A stretch of 34,534 nt of DNA from Mastigocoleus testarum BC008. GTDB lineage: Bacteria; Cyanobacteriota; Cyanobacteriia; Cyanobacteriales; Nostocaceae. The position numbers were made by a program, and so were the translations under genes. The notes under the pieces were generated by a model. That model had not been told where the DNA came from, did not search any database, and saw only the letters and a program-made list of their open reading frames with translations. The DNA is taken from positions 1 to 34,534 of the forward strand of contig NZ_LMTZ01000138.1 of the NCBI RefSeq assembly GCF_001456025.1, read 5' to 3'. This document shows positions 25,061-34,534 of this stretch, one piece after another. How positions within the stretch are numbered: the stretch's first letter is position 1; each line of letters opens with the position of its first letter.

Positions 25061-27658
25061 ATGAAATTAATATTTATGCGTAATTTTATCTTAGGAATTT
25101 TGATTGGCTTAGGAATTGTTTGTACTCCCGTAGCAGTTGTTCGTGGTTTACCCCCAACAATAGAACAAAAAATAAATACTGGAAGAGAAGCGATGTTGCG
25201 CGGTGATTACTTAAATGCGATCGCCCAATGGGAGAAAGCTAAAAATGAAACATCACGCTTAGAAGCTAAAGATCTAAAAATTGAAGACCTGGAGAGCAAA
25301 ATACTGATTGATGTTTTTTTGTCCTTGGGCTATCAAGAAATAGGTGATTTAGTCCAAGCACAAAAAGCTATTACTTCAGCAATTAAACTATCAGATAATC
25401 AAAAATTAAACTCCACTCTCGTCGCTAAAGTTCTCAATACTCAAGGTAATCTCGAACTCAAACAAAATAATCCCCAAGCAGCAGCTTTAAATTTTCGCAA
25501 AGCAAAAGAAATATATCAACAAGAACGAGATACTGAAGGAGAGGTTGGTGCTACAGTTAATGAAGCAATAGCTTTACAAAAACTGGGTAAATACCGCACA
25601 GCAAAAAAAAACCTTCAAGAGTTGGAAACAAAGTTAAATTCAATACCAAAACTACTACAGGCATCAGTATATAAAATCTTAGGAATAACCTACGCCACTA
25701 TTGGAGATTTTCCCACAGCAATCGAAAAACTCGAAGCCAGTATTGCTTTAACCCAGGAAACAGATATAGAAGCAACAGCTAAAACTGGAATTGACTTAGC
25801 TGCGGTACTTCAGTTTTCTGAGCCCCAAACTGCTACTAAATTATTGCAAGAAGTCGCATCGGTGTCGAAGAATAGAGAAACCCAAGCTATTGCTTTGCTT
25901 AATTCCATTGATATTGACATTGAAAGTCAAAATTGGGAGCGAGCTATTACCACTGCAAATCAGAGTCAAGATTTAATTCTGAACTTACCAAACAATGATT
26001 TTGCCAAAATCGATTTAATCAAAAAAATGGCAAAATTAGAGTCTTATACATCTCCTAATTTTAGAGCTTCTCGTCAAAATAAAAGCTCTAGAATTATTGC
26101 TTCTAAATCTATCTCTAACAAGCGATCGCAACCCTTAATTAATAACCGACACAAACAGTTGTTAGAAAAAATAGCCCAATCCGCACGATCTAAAGGTACT
26201 GCGAGGACAGAATCTTATGCTATTGGGACTTTAGCTTATATAGAGGAACAACAAGGAAATTTAAATCGAGCCATCGAACTCAATAAATATGCTCTCAGCT
26301 TAACTGATGCGATTGCTGCTGATGATATAGCTTATCAGTGGGAATGGCAATTAGGAAGAATTTTTAAAACCCAAGGGAAAATCGAGAATGCGATCGTATC
26401 CTATCAAAAAGCCGTAAATAATTTGGGTAAGATTCGAGAAGATTTAGTGACTTTCAACCCAGAATCACAGTATTCATTTCGTGAAAGTGTAGAACCTGTC
26501 TATCGTCAGTTAGTTGAGTTATTAATTTCTCAACCGACCCAAGATAATCTCATCCAAGCGAGAAAAACTGTAGAATCTTTGCAGATGGCTGAGATGGAGA
26601 ACTATTTTCGACAAGCTTGCTTACAAGCTAAACCTGAAAAAATCGAGCAATTCGATCCCAAAGCTGCAATTATTTACCCTATAGTCACAGAAAACACTCT
26701 TGCAGTTTTAACTTCTATTCCAGGTCAACCGATTAAGCTGCAAATTCAACCAATAACAGCTGCTGACCTTGAAAGTAAAATCATGGGATTAATGGCACAA
26801 TTTAACCCAGTTTCTTCCGACGAAGAAAGAAAAACTCAGTCTCAAGAATTTTATAATTGGTTGATAAAACCTACACTTAATGACTTAAAAGCAGCAAAAA
26901 TCAAAACTTTAGTCTTTGTTCTCGATAGTGCTTTGCGTAATCTTCCCGTAGCTGCTCTTTACGATGGTGAAAAATATCTGGTAGAAGATTATGCGATCGC
27001 CCTTACCCCAGGGTTACAATTACTACCTTCCAAAGCAATAAATAATAAACGCGTTGAAGCAGTGGTAGGAGCTTTGAGTGAAGCAAATCAGGGATTTTCT
27101 GCTCTACCAGCGGTAGAAAATGAAGTGCAAGACATCGCAAACAATGTTAATTCTCAACTTTTACTCAACCAGAAATTTACTAACAATCGTCTTCGTAAGA
27201 CTTTAAAAGAAACAACCAGCGCACCCATCTTACATTTAGCAACTCATGGTCAATTTAGTTCTAAACCAGAAGAAACATTTATTCTGACTTGGAACGATCG
27301 TATCGGAGTTAATGAACTTGAAGAATTACTCAAAGTGCGAGAAGAAACCCCCAAATTAATTCCTATCGAGCTTTTAGTACTGAGTGCTTGTCAAACTGCC
27401 GAAGGAGATACTAGATCCGCTTTGGGTATTGCGGGAATTGCCCTCAGGTCGGGGGCAAGAAGCACAGTTGGAACTTTATGGCCAGTATCAGATGAATCAA
27501 CTTCTATCTTGATGAATGAATTTTATCAGCAAATCAAGAAAACTTCTCAAAATAAAGCCCAAATATTGAGACAAGCGCAGTTAAGGCTAATTAAATCCAA
27601 AAAATTCAATCATCCTTTTTATTGGGCTCCATTTGTATTGATCGGAAATTGGACTTGA
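25061..27658 (+). CDS. TPR-CHAT protein (caspase-like peptidase domain) with N-terminal signal or anchor
   Basis: The 865-residue product begins with a hydrophobic segment (FILGILIGLGIVCTPVAVV) that should act as a signal peptide or membrane anchor. Residues about 35-470 hold TPR-like helical pairs (AMLRGDYLNAIAQWEKA, GKYRTAKKNLQELE). The C-terminal 330 residues are a CHAT domain: DSALRNLPVAALYDG, LHLATHGQF with the catalytic histidine (H729), and LVLSACQTAEGDTRSALGIA with the catalytic cysteine (C777). CHAT domains are caspase-like peptidases, several of which act in bacterial defence or development (HetF in heterocyst formation). Both catalytic residues are present, so activity is plausible. 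The position 124 bp behind TpsA on the same strand, plus the export signal, suggests a periplasmic role tied to TpsA, for instance its processing; this is inference. The ATG at 25061 is used; Met6 is an alternative. Confidence 0.9.
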   Translation: MKLIFMRNFILGILIGLGIVCTPVAVVRGLPPTIEQKINTGREAMLRGDYLNAIAQWEKAKNETSRLEAKDLKIEDLESKILIDVFLSLGYQEIGDLVQAQKAITSAIKLSDNQKLNSTLVAKVLNTQGNLELKQNNPQAAALNFRKAKEIYQQERDTEGEVGATVNEAIALQKLGKYRTAKKNLQELETKLNSIPKLLQASVYKILGITYATIGDFPTAIEKLEASIALTQETDIEATAKTGIDLAAVLQFSEPQTATKLLQEVASVSKNRETQAIALLNSIDIDIESQNWERAITTANQSQDLILNLPNNDFAKIDLIKKMAKLESYTSPNFRASRQNKSSRIIASKSISNKRSQPLINNRHKQLLEKIAQSARSKGTARTESYAIGTLAYIEEQQGNLNRAIELNKYALSLTDAIAADDIAYQWEWQLGRIFKTQGKIENAIVSYQKAVNNLGKIREDLVTFNPESQYSFRESVEPVYRQLVELLISQPTQDNLIQARKTVESLQMAEMENYFRQACLQAKPEKIEQFDPKAAIIYPIVTENTLAVLTSIPGQPIKLQIQPITAADLESKIMGLMAQFNPVSSDEERKTQSQEFYNWLIKPTLNDLKAAKIKTLVFVLDSALRNLPVAALYDGEKYLVEDYAIALTPGLQLLPSKAINNKRVEAVVGALSEANQGFSALPAVENEVQDIANNVNSQLLLNQKFTNNRLRKTLKETTSAPILHLATHGQFSSKPEETFILTWNDRIGVNELEELLKVREETPKLIPIELLVLSACQTAEGDTRSALGIAGIALRSGARSTVGTLWPVSDESTSILMNEFYQQIKKTSQNKAQILRQAQLRLIKSKKFNHPFYWAPFVLIGNWT

Positions 27659-27700
27659 CATCTCCCCCGGTAAAACATGGAGGATTCTAAACTAGTGTAA
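27659..27700. mobile_element. Possible relic of an IS200/IS605-type end
   Basis: Directly after the CHAT stop codon, the minus strand reads GAATCCTCCATGTTTTACC followed by GGGGGAGATGTCAA. This resembles the palindromic right ends of TnpB-type IS605 elements in cyanobacteria, which often read GAATCCCC...GGGGAGATGTCAA. No transposase or tnpB is nearby. Its weak CCTCC/GGGAG stem could instead act as a terminator between the converging genes. Confidence 0.4.
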
Positions 27701-27706
27701 AAATTT

Positions 27707-27883
27707 TTACCTAAACATCTTGAAAATTAATTCATAACAATAACCACCCAATAATATACCGAATGCTCCAATTAAACCCAAAAGTGGAGGAACTGGTGCA
27801 GGAAGCCTAATCCCAGCAAATACAACACCAATTATCCAGCCACCAAGTAATGCCATTCCTGCCTGTCTAAAGAATTCACTCAT
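27707..27883 (-). CDS. XapX-like small membrane protein
   Basis: The 58-residue product has two hydrophobic helices (AGMALLGGWIIGVVFAGIRL and LLGLIGAFGILLGGYCYELI) separated by a proline-rich PAPVPP turn, matching the XapX/DUF1427 pattern of a short two-helix inner-membrane protein. No function is established. An upstream in-frame TTG (27931) would add 16 basic residues, but I chose the ATG at 27883 because AGAGAAAG lies just upstream and the MSEFF start fits the family length. It converges with the CHAT gene. Confidence 0.75.
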   Translation of the reverse strand: MSEFFRQAGMALLGGWIIGVVFAGIRLPAPVPPLLGLIGAFGILLGGYCYELIFKMFR

Positions 27884-28119
27884 AATCTTTCTCTTTATAT
27901 AACGTTTTATCTTTAATCTGCTAAAGTGCAAGTTTTACTTGAGTTTTAATATCAGTGATTAATATGAGCAGTTAGTGATACATTACTGAGAATTAGCTAA
28001 GAATTACCCTCAGAAAGCTTAAGCAATGTAGATTTATTTCTTCTCATAAAAAATAGATATTGCTTCTACCAGGTTTACCCGATAAAATCATCTAGTTAAG
28101 AGCATCCCATTGTCAGGGT

Positions 28120-29517
28120 ATGATTGAATCGCTTTTGCAGTCTAATTCACCACAAAATTCAGGAAAAGACAGGAAAGCCATTATTGTTGGTGCAGGTCCA
28201 GCAGGAACACTGATGGCATTGTATTTAGCACAGATGAATTGGAGAGTAACCGTATTTGAGCGGAGAGACTTCTATGAAAAAAGTACAGGTAATTTGGGCG
28301 GAGTAAACAAATCAGGGCGTTCCTATAACATTGTTCTCACTGAAAGAGGTATATTTGCGCTGCAAGAGGTTGGTGTTGAATTACCTCCTGACCTAAGCGT
28401 TACTTTAGCTGGTAATGTCAGACACACAAATAAAGGCATTCGCTTCAATCAACCATTTAATAAAGCTATCTCCGTAAATCGTAATGTTTTGGCAAAGCAA
28501 CTATTTCAGGAAGGGCGCTGTAGATTTCCAGAACACATAGAATATTACTTTGGTTATCGTTTAGAAAGTATTGATTTCGAGCAAAAGTTAGCAACTTTTC
28601 ACAAAGAAAACGATTGTATAGAGCGGAATTTTGACTTACTTGTAGGTGCAGATGGGGTTTTCAGTACCGTTAGAGTATTGATGGAAAAATACTTTGACGG
28701 CTTTAGCTGCCAGCAAAACTTTGATAAAATGATGTTTAAAGTTTGTCCATTAGGAAAAGTAACAGAATTACCTGATGCTCAACCTCAATGGGATAAATGT
28801 TTTCATACCTGGCCTAGTCATGAGCCTGTAACTATTTTAGCTCCGCCCAGTTCCGATGGGTCGCTAAACGGAATTTTAATTATGCCACCAGAGGGAGAAT
28901 TCACCTTTGATAAACTTAAAACTGAGGCAGAACTAGAAGCTTTATTTCAAGAAAAATTCCCTGATATCTTAGCAGGGAAATCATTACCAGAAGATTGGGC
29001 AAAATACTTGCTTGAACAGAAGCCATCCTATGGTGGTATCACTACTATATGTAGTAGTTTACATGGAGGAGATTGTGTCGTACTTGTTGGCGATGCAGGA
29101 CACTCTGTATGGGCATCTCTCGGACAAGGTTGTAATGTAGCCTTGGAAAGTTGTGTAATTTTGGCACGAACTTTAGAGAAGTATAATGGTGACCTGACTA
29201 AGGCTTTACCTGCCTACACTATCAAACGCAAACCAGATACAGATGCGAACGCTAGAATGTCGGAACAGGGATTGGGGAATAATAAGCGGGTAATAAAAAC
29301 TTTATTTTTCACCAAATTGATGGCAATTTCCCTCTTTCATCAAATTTTACCAAGTTTATTTAAAAAGCCTGCTATTTTTCAAATAGGTCAACCAGATGTC
29401 CGCTACAGTGAAATTGAACAGCAAATGCAGATACAAAACAAGCAATTATTAGGAGTGATGCTGTTTTTAATCGGATTTGCAATAATTTTGTCATTATTTG
29501 GTTTGAAGCTATTCTGA
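28120..29517 (+). CDS. FAD-dependent monooxygenase, kynurenine 3-monooxygenase-like
   Basis: The 465-residue product is a class A flavoprotein hydroxylase. Residues 19-29 contain the Rossmann FAD motif (VGAGPAG, 23-29), LLVGADGVFSTVR is the second conserved DG motif, and LVGDAGHSVWASLGQGCN (GD at 324-325) is the FAD-ribose motif. The overall pattern (long insert, PSHEPVTILAPP, LGQGCNVALESC) and the hydrophobic C-terminal segment (about 440-460, a likely membrane anchor) resemble kynurenine 3-monooxygenase, which hydroxylates kynurenine with NADPH and oxygen. The anchor is also found in that family. No other kynurenine-pathway gene lies nearby, so the substrate could be another aromatic compound. 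AGGG lies very close to the ATG. Confidence 0.8.
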   Translation: MIESLLQSNSPQNSGKDRKAIIVGAGPAGTLMALYLAQMNWRVTVFERRDFYEKSTGNLGGVNKSGRSYNIVLTERGIFALQEVGVELPPDLSVTLAGNVRHTNKGIRFNQPFNKAISVNRNVLAKQLFQEGRCRFPEHIEYYFGYRLESIDFEQKLATFHKENDCIERNFDLLVGADGVFSTVRVLMEKYFDGFSCQQNFDKMMFKVCPLGKVTELPDAQPQWDKCFHTWPSHEPVTILAPPSSDGSLNGILIMPPEGEFTFDKLKTEAELEALFQEKFPDILAGKSLPEDWAKYLLEQKPSYGGITTICSSLHGGDCVVLVGDAGHSVWASLGQGCNVALESCVILARTLEKYNGDLTKALPAYTIKRKPDTDANARMSEQGLGNNKRVIKTLFFTKLMAISLFHQILPSLFKKPAIFQIGQPDVRYSEIEQQMQIQNKQLLGVMLFLIGFAIILSLFGLKLF

Positions 29518-29759
29518 GTATAGCGAACGACTCTGTATTTCAGTCCCGAGCGGAAAAATTCTGGGAATTTGGCACATATCGCTACAGTAATATTCTAATG
29601 CTTCTGCCGTTCGGCTGTCTTTGTAGTGACGGTTTGTGAATTGCGAGATTACCCCAAAAATAATTTTTACGAGATTTGCCAAAACCTTTTGGAAATTTCC
29701 TGGGCAAAATGAGTAGTAAAAAATATATTCATTTTGTACAACTAAGGATAATTAAAGAG

Positions 29760-30032
29760 ATGCATAAAGCTAAATCTGTAACAACTAGACCCAATAATAA
29801 AGTGATGGCTGCAACATTTGCCTCTGCAGTTGGTTCAATTGGTGGAATTATTGTTACTGCTTCCACACTTCCAGCACTGGAAAATATTGGGATCGTAATT
29901 CCCCAACAAGACCAACAAGCTTTCAAAGTTGCTGTTGCTAGTGTATTTACTGCCGGTGCGACATTTACACTTGGTTATCTTACACCTCCAGGATTAGAAG
30001 ATGGTATAAAGGTTGATCCTGAAGATGGGTAA
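29760..30032 (+). CDS. Small two-helix membrane protein, holin-like layout
   Basis: The 90-residue product has two hydrophobic helices (MAATFASAVGSIGGIIVTAS and FKVAVASVFTAGATFTLGYL) with a short polar loop between, a basic N-terminus and an acidic C-terminus. The layout resembles small phage-type holins, and the GYLTPP end is reminiscent of them, but there are no neighbouring lysis or phage genes. An in-frame TTG at 29676 and an ATG at 29709 exist; I chose the ATG at 29760 because AAGGA lies upstream and the earlier residues look non-conserved. Function unknown. Confidence 0.65.
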   Translation: MHKAKSVTTRPNNKVMAATFASAVGSIGGIIVTASTLPALENIGIVIPQQDQQAFKVAVASVFTAGATFTLGYLTPPGLEDGIKVDPEDG

Positions 30033-30192
30033 AAATATACCTGTCTTGTAAATAAATAAACAATAGTTCAGCAAGTAAAATTATTTATACACTTAATCCT
30101 AAATTATATTAAATCCCAGTCTTATCAACAAAGAGTTCTCTGAGCAAAACTGTTTGGGAAAATATATTTGATGGACAAAGACTAGAATCAGG

Positions 30193-30861
30193 ATGGTTCA
30201 ACAAATAATCCCATCTATAATTATGATTCGGTTATTACTAGCAGATGACCAACCACTATTTAGACAGGGACTAGCTTCTTTGCTATCCCTAGAAGAAGAT
30301 TTAGAAGTTGTGGGAGAAGCCAATCACGGGAAAGAAGCTATTACCCTAGCTGAAACTTTACAACCTGACGTAATTCTAATGGATGTAAGGATGCCAATTT
30401 GTGATGGGGTGATAGCAACACGCGAAATTCACAATCGTTTTCCCTGGATTAAAATCTTGGTGCTCACAACTTTTGATGAAGATGATTATATTTGGGAGTC
30501 TTTACAAGCCGGAGCACTTGGTTATCTCCTTAAAAGTACTCCAGCTTTACAACTTGCAGCAGCCATACGAACTTTATCTCAAGGACATTCTCAACTTGGT
30601 CCAACCATAGCACCTAAAGTTTTTGCCCAGCTACGTCCACCCGTAGTAAGTAAGCAAAATTCCTATGAAAATCTTTTTAGCGAACGAGAGTTGGATGTTT
30701 TGCGCTTAATTAGCCAGGGTAAGAATAACCGTGAAATAGCTAAAGCACTGTATCTGACTGAGGGTACCGTGAAGAATTATGTGACGCAGATTTTAGGAAG
30801 ACTTGAACTTCGCGATCGCACTCAAGCAGCTCTATGGGCCAAAGAGAATATGAATATTTAA
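30193..30861 (+). CDS. NarL/FixJ-family response regulator
   Basis: The 222-residue product has a receiver domain with the acidic pair D18/D19, phosphoacceptor D64 (VILMDVRMP), T92 and K114, and a LuxR-type helix-turn-helix (about 158-215: LFSERELDVLRLISQGKNNREIA). It should bind DNA after phosphorylation by a sensor kinase. No kinase gene is adjacent, so it is an orphan here. The ATG at 30193 is used; Met11 (MIRLLLADDQPL) fits the usual family start and may be the real one. It is followed by a heptad repeat and a hairpin. Confidence 0.85.
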   Translation: MVQQIIPSIIMIRLLLADDQPLFRQGLASLLSLEEDLEVVGEANHGKEAITLAETLQPDVILMDVRMPICDGVIATREIHNRFPWIKILVLTTFDEDDYIWESLQAGALGYLLKSTPALQLAAAIRTLSQGHSQLGPTIAPKVFAQLRPPVVSKQNSYENLFSERELDVLRLISQGKNNREIAKALYLTEGTVKNYVTQILGRLELRDRTQAALWAKENMNI

Positions 30862-30897
30862 ATTAAAATAATAATTCAATATAATTTTTTGATATTT

Positions 30898-30930
30898 ACC
30901 AATTACCAATTACCAATTACCAATTACCAT
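30898..30930. repeat. Short tandem heptanucleotide repeat
   Basis: The 7-bp unit ACCAATT is repeated four times, followed by a partial copy. Such heptad runs (STRR) are typical of intergenic DNA in filamentous cyanobacteria and often differ in copy number between strains. Confidence 0.9.
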
Positions 30931-30968
30931 TCGCCGTTAGGCGCGGGCGTATACCAATTCTCAAATAA

Positions 30969-31010
30969 ATAATGTAGAGACTTAGCTATTTGCCTTTGCC
31001 CCTACATTAT
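30969..31010. terminator. Hairpin between convergent genes, possible bidirectional terminator
   Basis: ATAATGTAG (30969-30977) and CTACATTAT (31002-31010) form a perfect 9-bp stem with a loop of 24 nt. The plus side continues CATTTTATTTT, the minus side TTATTTG. It lies between the stops of the response-regulator gene and groEL. Confidence 0.6.
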
Positions 31011-31083
31011 CATTTTATTTTGGCAGCAAGCTCGATATCACTGCACGGGTAATGCTCAAAATATGGCTAGATATAGCTGTAAC

Positions 31084-32769
<1,686 letters not shown>

Positions 32770-32802
32770 TCTTTCATCAAAGAGTGCTTTCTGTCTAACA
32801 AT

Positions 32803-32829
32803 TTAGCACTCAGAGGCGAAGAGTGCTAA
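32803..32829 (-). promoter_or_regulatory. CIRCE element (HrcA operator) upstream of groEL
   Basis: TTAGCACTC, nine spacer bases, then GAGTGCTAA: this is the exact CIRCE consensus. It begins 34 bp from the groEL start codon and abuts the -10 box, so HrcA would block initiation. A further half-site-like GAGTGCTTT lies at 32782-32790. Confidence 0.95.
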
Positions 32830-32857
32830 CTATAATTTTGACTTTTTTTCCTGTGAA
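32829..32857 (-). promoter_or_regulatory. Sigma-70-type promoter of groEL
   Basis: On the minus strand TTCACA (32857-32852) is separated by 17 bp from TATAGT (32834-32829). The -35 matches consensus at five of six positions, and the -10 ends at the CIRCE edge. Initiation would fall within CIRCE. Confidence 0.75.
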
Positions 32858-33062
32858 CCCGTAAATAACGGATGAATTAAACAAGAAAAGGAGATTATAT
32901 CTTTAATATTCTTTTTGTACTTTGGGATTTATCCTAATTCTCAGACTCACTTGTAAGAAATATAAATTCAGATCGAGGTAGAAAATACAATATTCGCGGA
33001 ACAAACAGACTAATATATCAGTTAATATTCATAGAAATTGACAAATATAGTTGATTTGGGGG

Positions 33063-34142
33063 ATGAAATTATACGACTCCCTGCAGGCAATCGGAATTGC
33101 CGATCCCTACGGTTCCGGCTGGTTGGCAGTAGTTTTCACTTTTTTCTTGGCTTGGTTGGTAACATGGCGTCTAATGCCAATAGTACGTAAATTTGCTTTG
33201 CAGGTTGGTTGGGCTGACCAACCAAATGCAAGACGATTAAATCGAGAACCTTTGCCTAATGCTGGCGGTTTGGCTATTTATGCTGGAGCGATCGCTGCTA
33301 TTGTTTTGGCAACTCTTTTACGTCCGATCGAACTACACAGTGTTTTGGCACAAGTGTTAACGATTTTGTTAGGCGGTTCCATCCTAGTTCTGGTTGGATT
33401 CATTGACGACCAATTCAGTTTGCCAGCATCATTTCGCTTATTGATCCAAATTTTAACTGCTTTGTTGCTGTTTGCTAATGGTATTAGTTTTCAGTTAACC
33501 TTTGGTACTCCTATAGATCCATTCCTCTCAATGCTGCTAACAGTATTTTGGGTAGTGGGAATCACCAATGCGATCAATTTAATGGATGGTATGGATGGTT
33601 TAGTGGGAGGGGTCAGTTTTATTACTTCGATTAGTTTATTAGCAGTTTCAGCACAATTTCCCAACCGCGCTGCAGCGACTTTAATACTTGCTGCTTTATC
33701 TGGCGCTGCGCTGGGATTTTTACGACATAATTTTCATCCTTCCCGAATTATTATGGGTGATGCTGGTGCCTACTTTTTTGGTTATGTGCTAGCAGCCACA
33801 AGTATTTTGGGAGAATTACAAACCACAACAGTTGTTACCTTGGTACCGCCAGTTTTATTTTTGTTGTTGCCGGTACTAGATACATCTCAAGTATTTATCC
33901 GCCGATTAATGGCAGGAAAAAACCCATTAACAACACCAGGAAAAGATCATTTACATCATCGCTTATTAGCTTGGGGATTATCCCAACGTCGTGCTGCTTT
34001 TGCATTGTGGTTTGTAACTTGGATTTTTAATTTACTGGCTATGAGAATCAGAGGTATGAGTATCAGTGTAATACTTGCAACTACAGCTAGTATTCTTATG
34101 TTATTAGGATTTGCAATTTGGCAAAGAATGCACAAAGTTTGA
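33063..34142 (+). CDS. Undecaprenyl-phosphate GlcNAc-1-phosphate transferase, WecA/TagO/MraY family
   Basis: The 359-residue product is a polytopic inner-membrane enzyme that transfers a sugar-1-phosphate from a UDP-sugar to undecaprenyl phosphate, the first step of several cell-surface glycans. The family motifs are visible: RRLNREPLPNAGG near the N-terminus, GFIDDQFSLP (DD pair), NAINLMDGMDGLVGG, IIMGDAGAYFFG, and DHLHHRLLAWG (HxxHR-type). About ten hydrophobic helices can be traced. The motif set fits WecA-like enzymes better than MraY. I chose the ATG at 33063 (preceded by GGGGG) over the TTG at 33051. It is divergent from groEL. Confidence 0.9.
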   Translation: MKLYDSLQAIGIADPYGSGWLAVVFTFFLAWLVTWRLMPIVRKFALQVGWADQPNARRLNREPLPNAGGLAIYAGAIAAIVLATLLRPIELHSVLAQVLTILLGGSILVLVGFIDDQFSLPASFRLLIQILTALLLFANGISFQLTFGTPIDPFLSMLLTVFWVVGITNAINLMDGMDGLVGGVSFITSISLLAVSAQFPNRAAATLILAALSGAALGFLRHNFHPSRIIMGDAGAYFFGYVLAATSILGELQTTTVVTLVPPVLFLLLPVLDTSQVFIRRLMAGKNPLTTPGKDHLHHRLLAWGLSQRRAAFALWFVTWIFNLLAMRIRGMSISVILATTASILMLLGFAIWQRMHKV

Positions 34143-34161
34143 CAAACGTCAGTGAACAGTT

Positions 34162-34362
34162 AACAGTTTATGGCTAATGCCACGCCCTCGCGGGCTACAG
34201 GGAACAGTTAACAGCAAATACAAAATAAATCAAAAAAATTGATAACTGTTAGCGGATCCGTAGGTAGCGTAGCTATAGCGTGCGCGTTCCTAGCGTAAGC
34301 GTACCGTAGGTATTGCGCATTAACTGTAGCCCGTAAGGGCGTGGCGTAAGCCATAAACTGTT
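34162..34362. repeat. Inverted repeat flanking a repeat copy
   Basis: The 39 bp at 34162-34200 are a close reverse complement of 34324-34362 (CTGTAGCCCG..GGGCGTGGC..AGCCATAAACTGTT), with only a few differences. The pair brackets the first 84-bp repeat and could fold into a long stem, giving a MITE-like arrangement. No transposase is encoded inside. Confidence 0.75.
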
Positions 34363-34439
34363 AGCGGATCCGTAGGTAGCGTAGCTATAGCGTGCGCGTT
34401 CCTAGCGTAAGCGTACCGTAGGTATTGCGCATTAACTGT
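34244..34439. repeat. Two direct copies of an 84-bp dispersed repeat
   Basis: Copies at 34244-34327 and 34356-34439 are identical over the read length (AACTGTTAGCGGATCCGTAG...TATTGCGCATTAACTGT), offset by 112 bp. The AGCGGATCCGTA and GGTAGCG(T/C)AGCTATAG words recur at 231-272 at the other end of the window. Confidence 0.85.
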
Positions 34440-34500
34440 TAGCGCAGCGTGCGCGACAGCGCATTAACTGATAACTGGTAACTGACAACTGACAACTGTT

Positions 34501-34534
34501 TTAAGCCATCACCATTCCACCATCCACATTAAAA
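34501..34534 (-). CDS. C-terminal end of a probable short-chain dehydrogenase/reductase (partial)
   Basis: On the minus strand the last codons before a TAA (34503-34501) read FNVDGGMVMA, cut by the window edge. An NVDGG-x-x-M ending is characteristic of classical short-chain dehydrogenases such as 3-oxoacyl-ACP reductases. Only about ten residues are visible, so the substrate cannot be judged. Confidence 0.5.
   Translation of the reverse strand, partial: FNVDGGMVMA

Larger units (their letters stand above)
34143..34500. other. Non-coding repeat cluster
   Basis: No gene is present. The stretch holds an inverted pair, two direct copies of an 84-bp GC-rich repeat, further AACAGTTAACAG and AACTGACAACTG words, and a third worn partial copy at about 34436-34465. 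It separates the WecA-type gene from a converging dehydrogenase gene. Confidence 0.8.

Noticed and set aside
29520..29660. Possible structured RNA upstream of the small membrane protein
   Set aside because: Short complementary words (GCTACA/TGTAG and a GCC-GTTC-GGC loop) are present, but they do not form a tRNA or any RNA fold I recognise.
34244..34439. CRISPR array from two direct repeats
   Set aside because: There are only two copies of 84 bp, with an intervening sequence that itself belongs to an inverted repeat, and no cas genes nearby.

Overview
The window looks like a chromosomal segment of a filamentous cyanobacterium. The DNA is AT-rich and carries more than a dozen HIP1 octamers (GCGATCGC), which are typical of cyanobacterial genomes. 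The gene content agrees: a CBS-CP12 fusion, a CIRCE-controlled groEL with no groES beside it, filamentous-haemagglutinin, CHAT and RTX proteins of cyanobacterial type, a run of heptanucleotide tandem repeats, and short dispersed GC-rich repeats. No rRNA, tRNA or CRISPR array was seen. Species cannot be named from the sequence alone.

Layout. 1-566: the tail of a probable transposase gene and a dispersed-repeat patch. 567-1226: a chimeric reading frame joining the front of a GHKL ATPase to the back of a WD40 protein. 1296-5715: metabolic and regulatory genes (CBS-CP12, a non-canonical pyruvate kinase, a two-repeat protein of unknown function, a small outer-membrane barrel). 6283-27658: a block of about 21 kb dominated by exported or surface proteins. 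It holds a beta-helix protein with a perfect 240-bp tandem repeat, a two-partner-secretion transporter (TpsB), a 1760-residue RTX metalloprotease/lectin mosaic, a filamentous-haemagglutinin-type TpsA, and a TPR-CHAT protein just downstream of TpsA. In the middle of this block sits a two-gene unit of different character: a 2-oxoglutarate oxygenase-TPR-ATP-grasp protein followed by a FosA-like enzyme that keeps the metal- and fosfomycin-contacting residues I know from FosA. 27707-34534: more ordinary genes (XapX-like membrane protein, FAD monooxygenase, small two-helix membrane protein, NarL-type response regulator, GroEL, WecA/MraY-type transferase), a cluster of dispersed repeats, and the last codons of a probable short-chain dehydrogenase.

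How the genes may work together. TpsB and TpsA are probably a two-partner secretion pair, although about 9 kb apart. The RTX protein carries a protease domain, two C-type lectin domains with different sugar motifs (QPD and EPN), two carbohydrate-binding-like domains and a DNRLRE domain, so it may bind and process extracellular glycans or glycoproteins. The most promising undescribed unit is the oxygenase-TPR-ATP-grasp gene with its FosA-like partner: it resembles a small-molecule synthesis step next to a resistance or detoxification step, but the product is unknown and the link is inferred.
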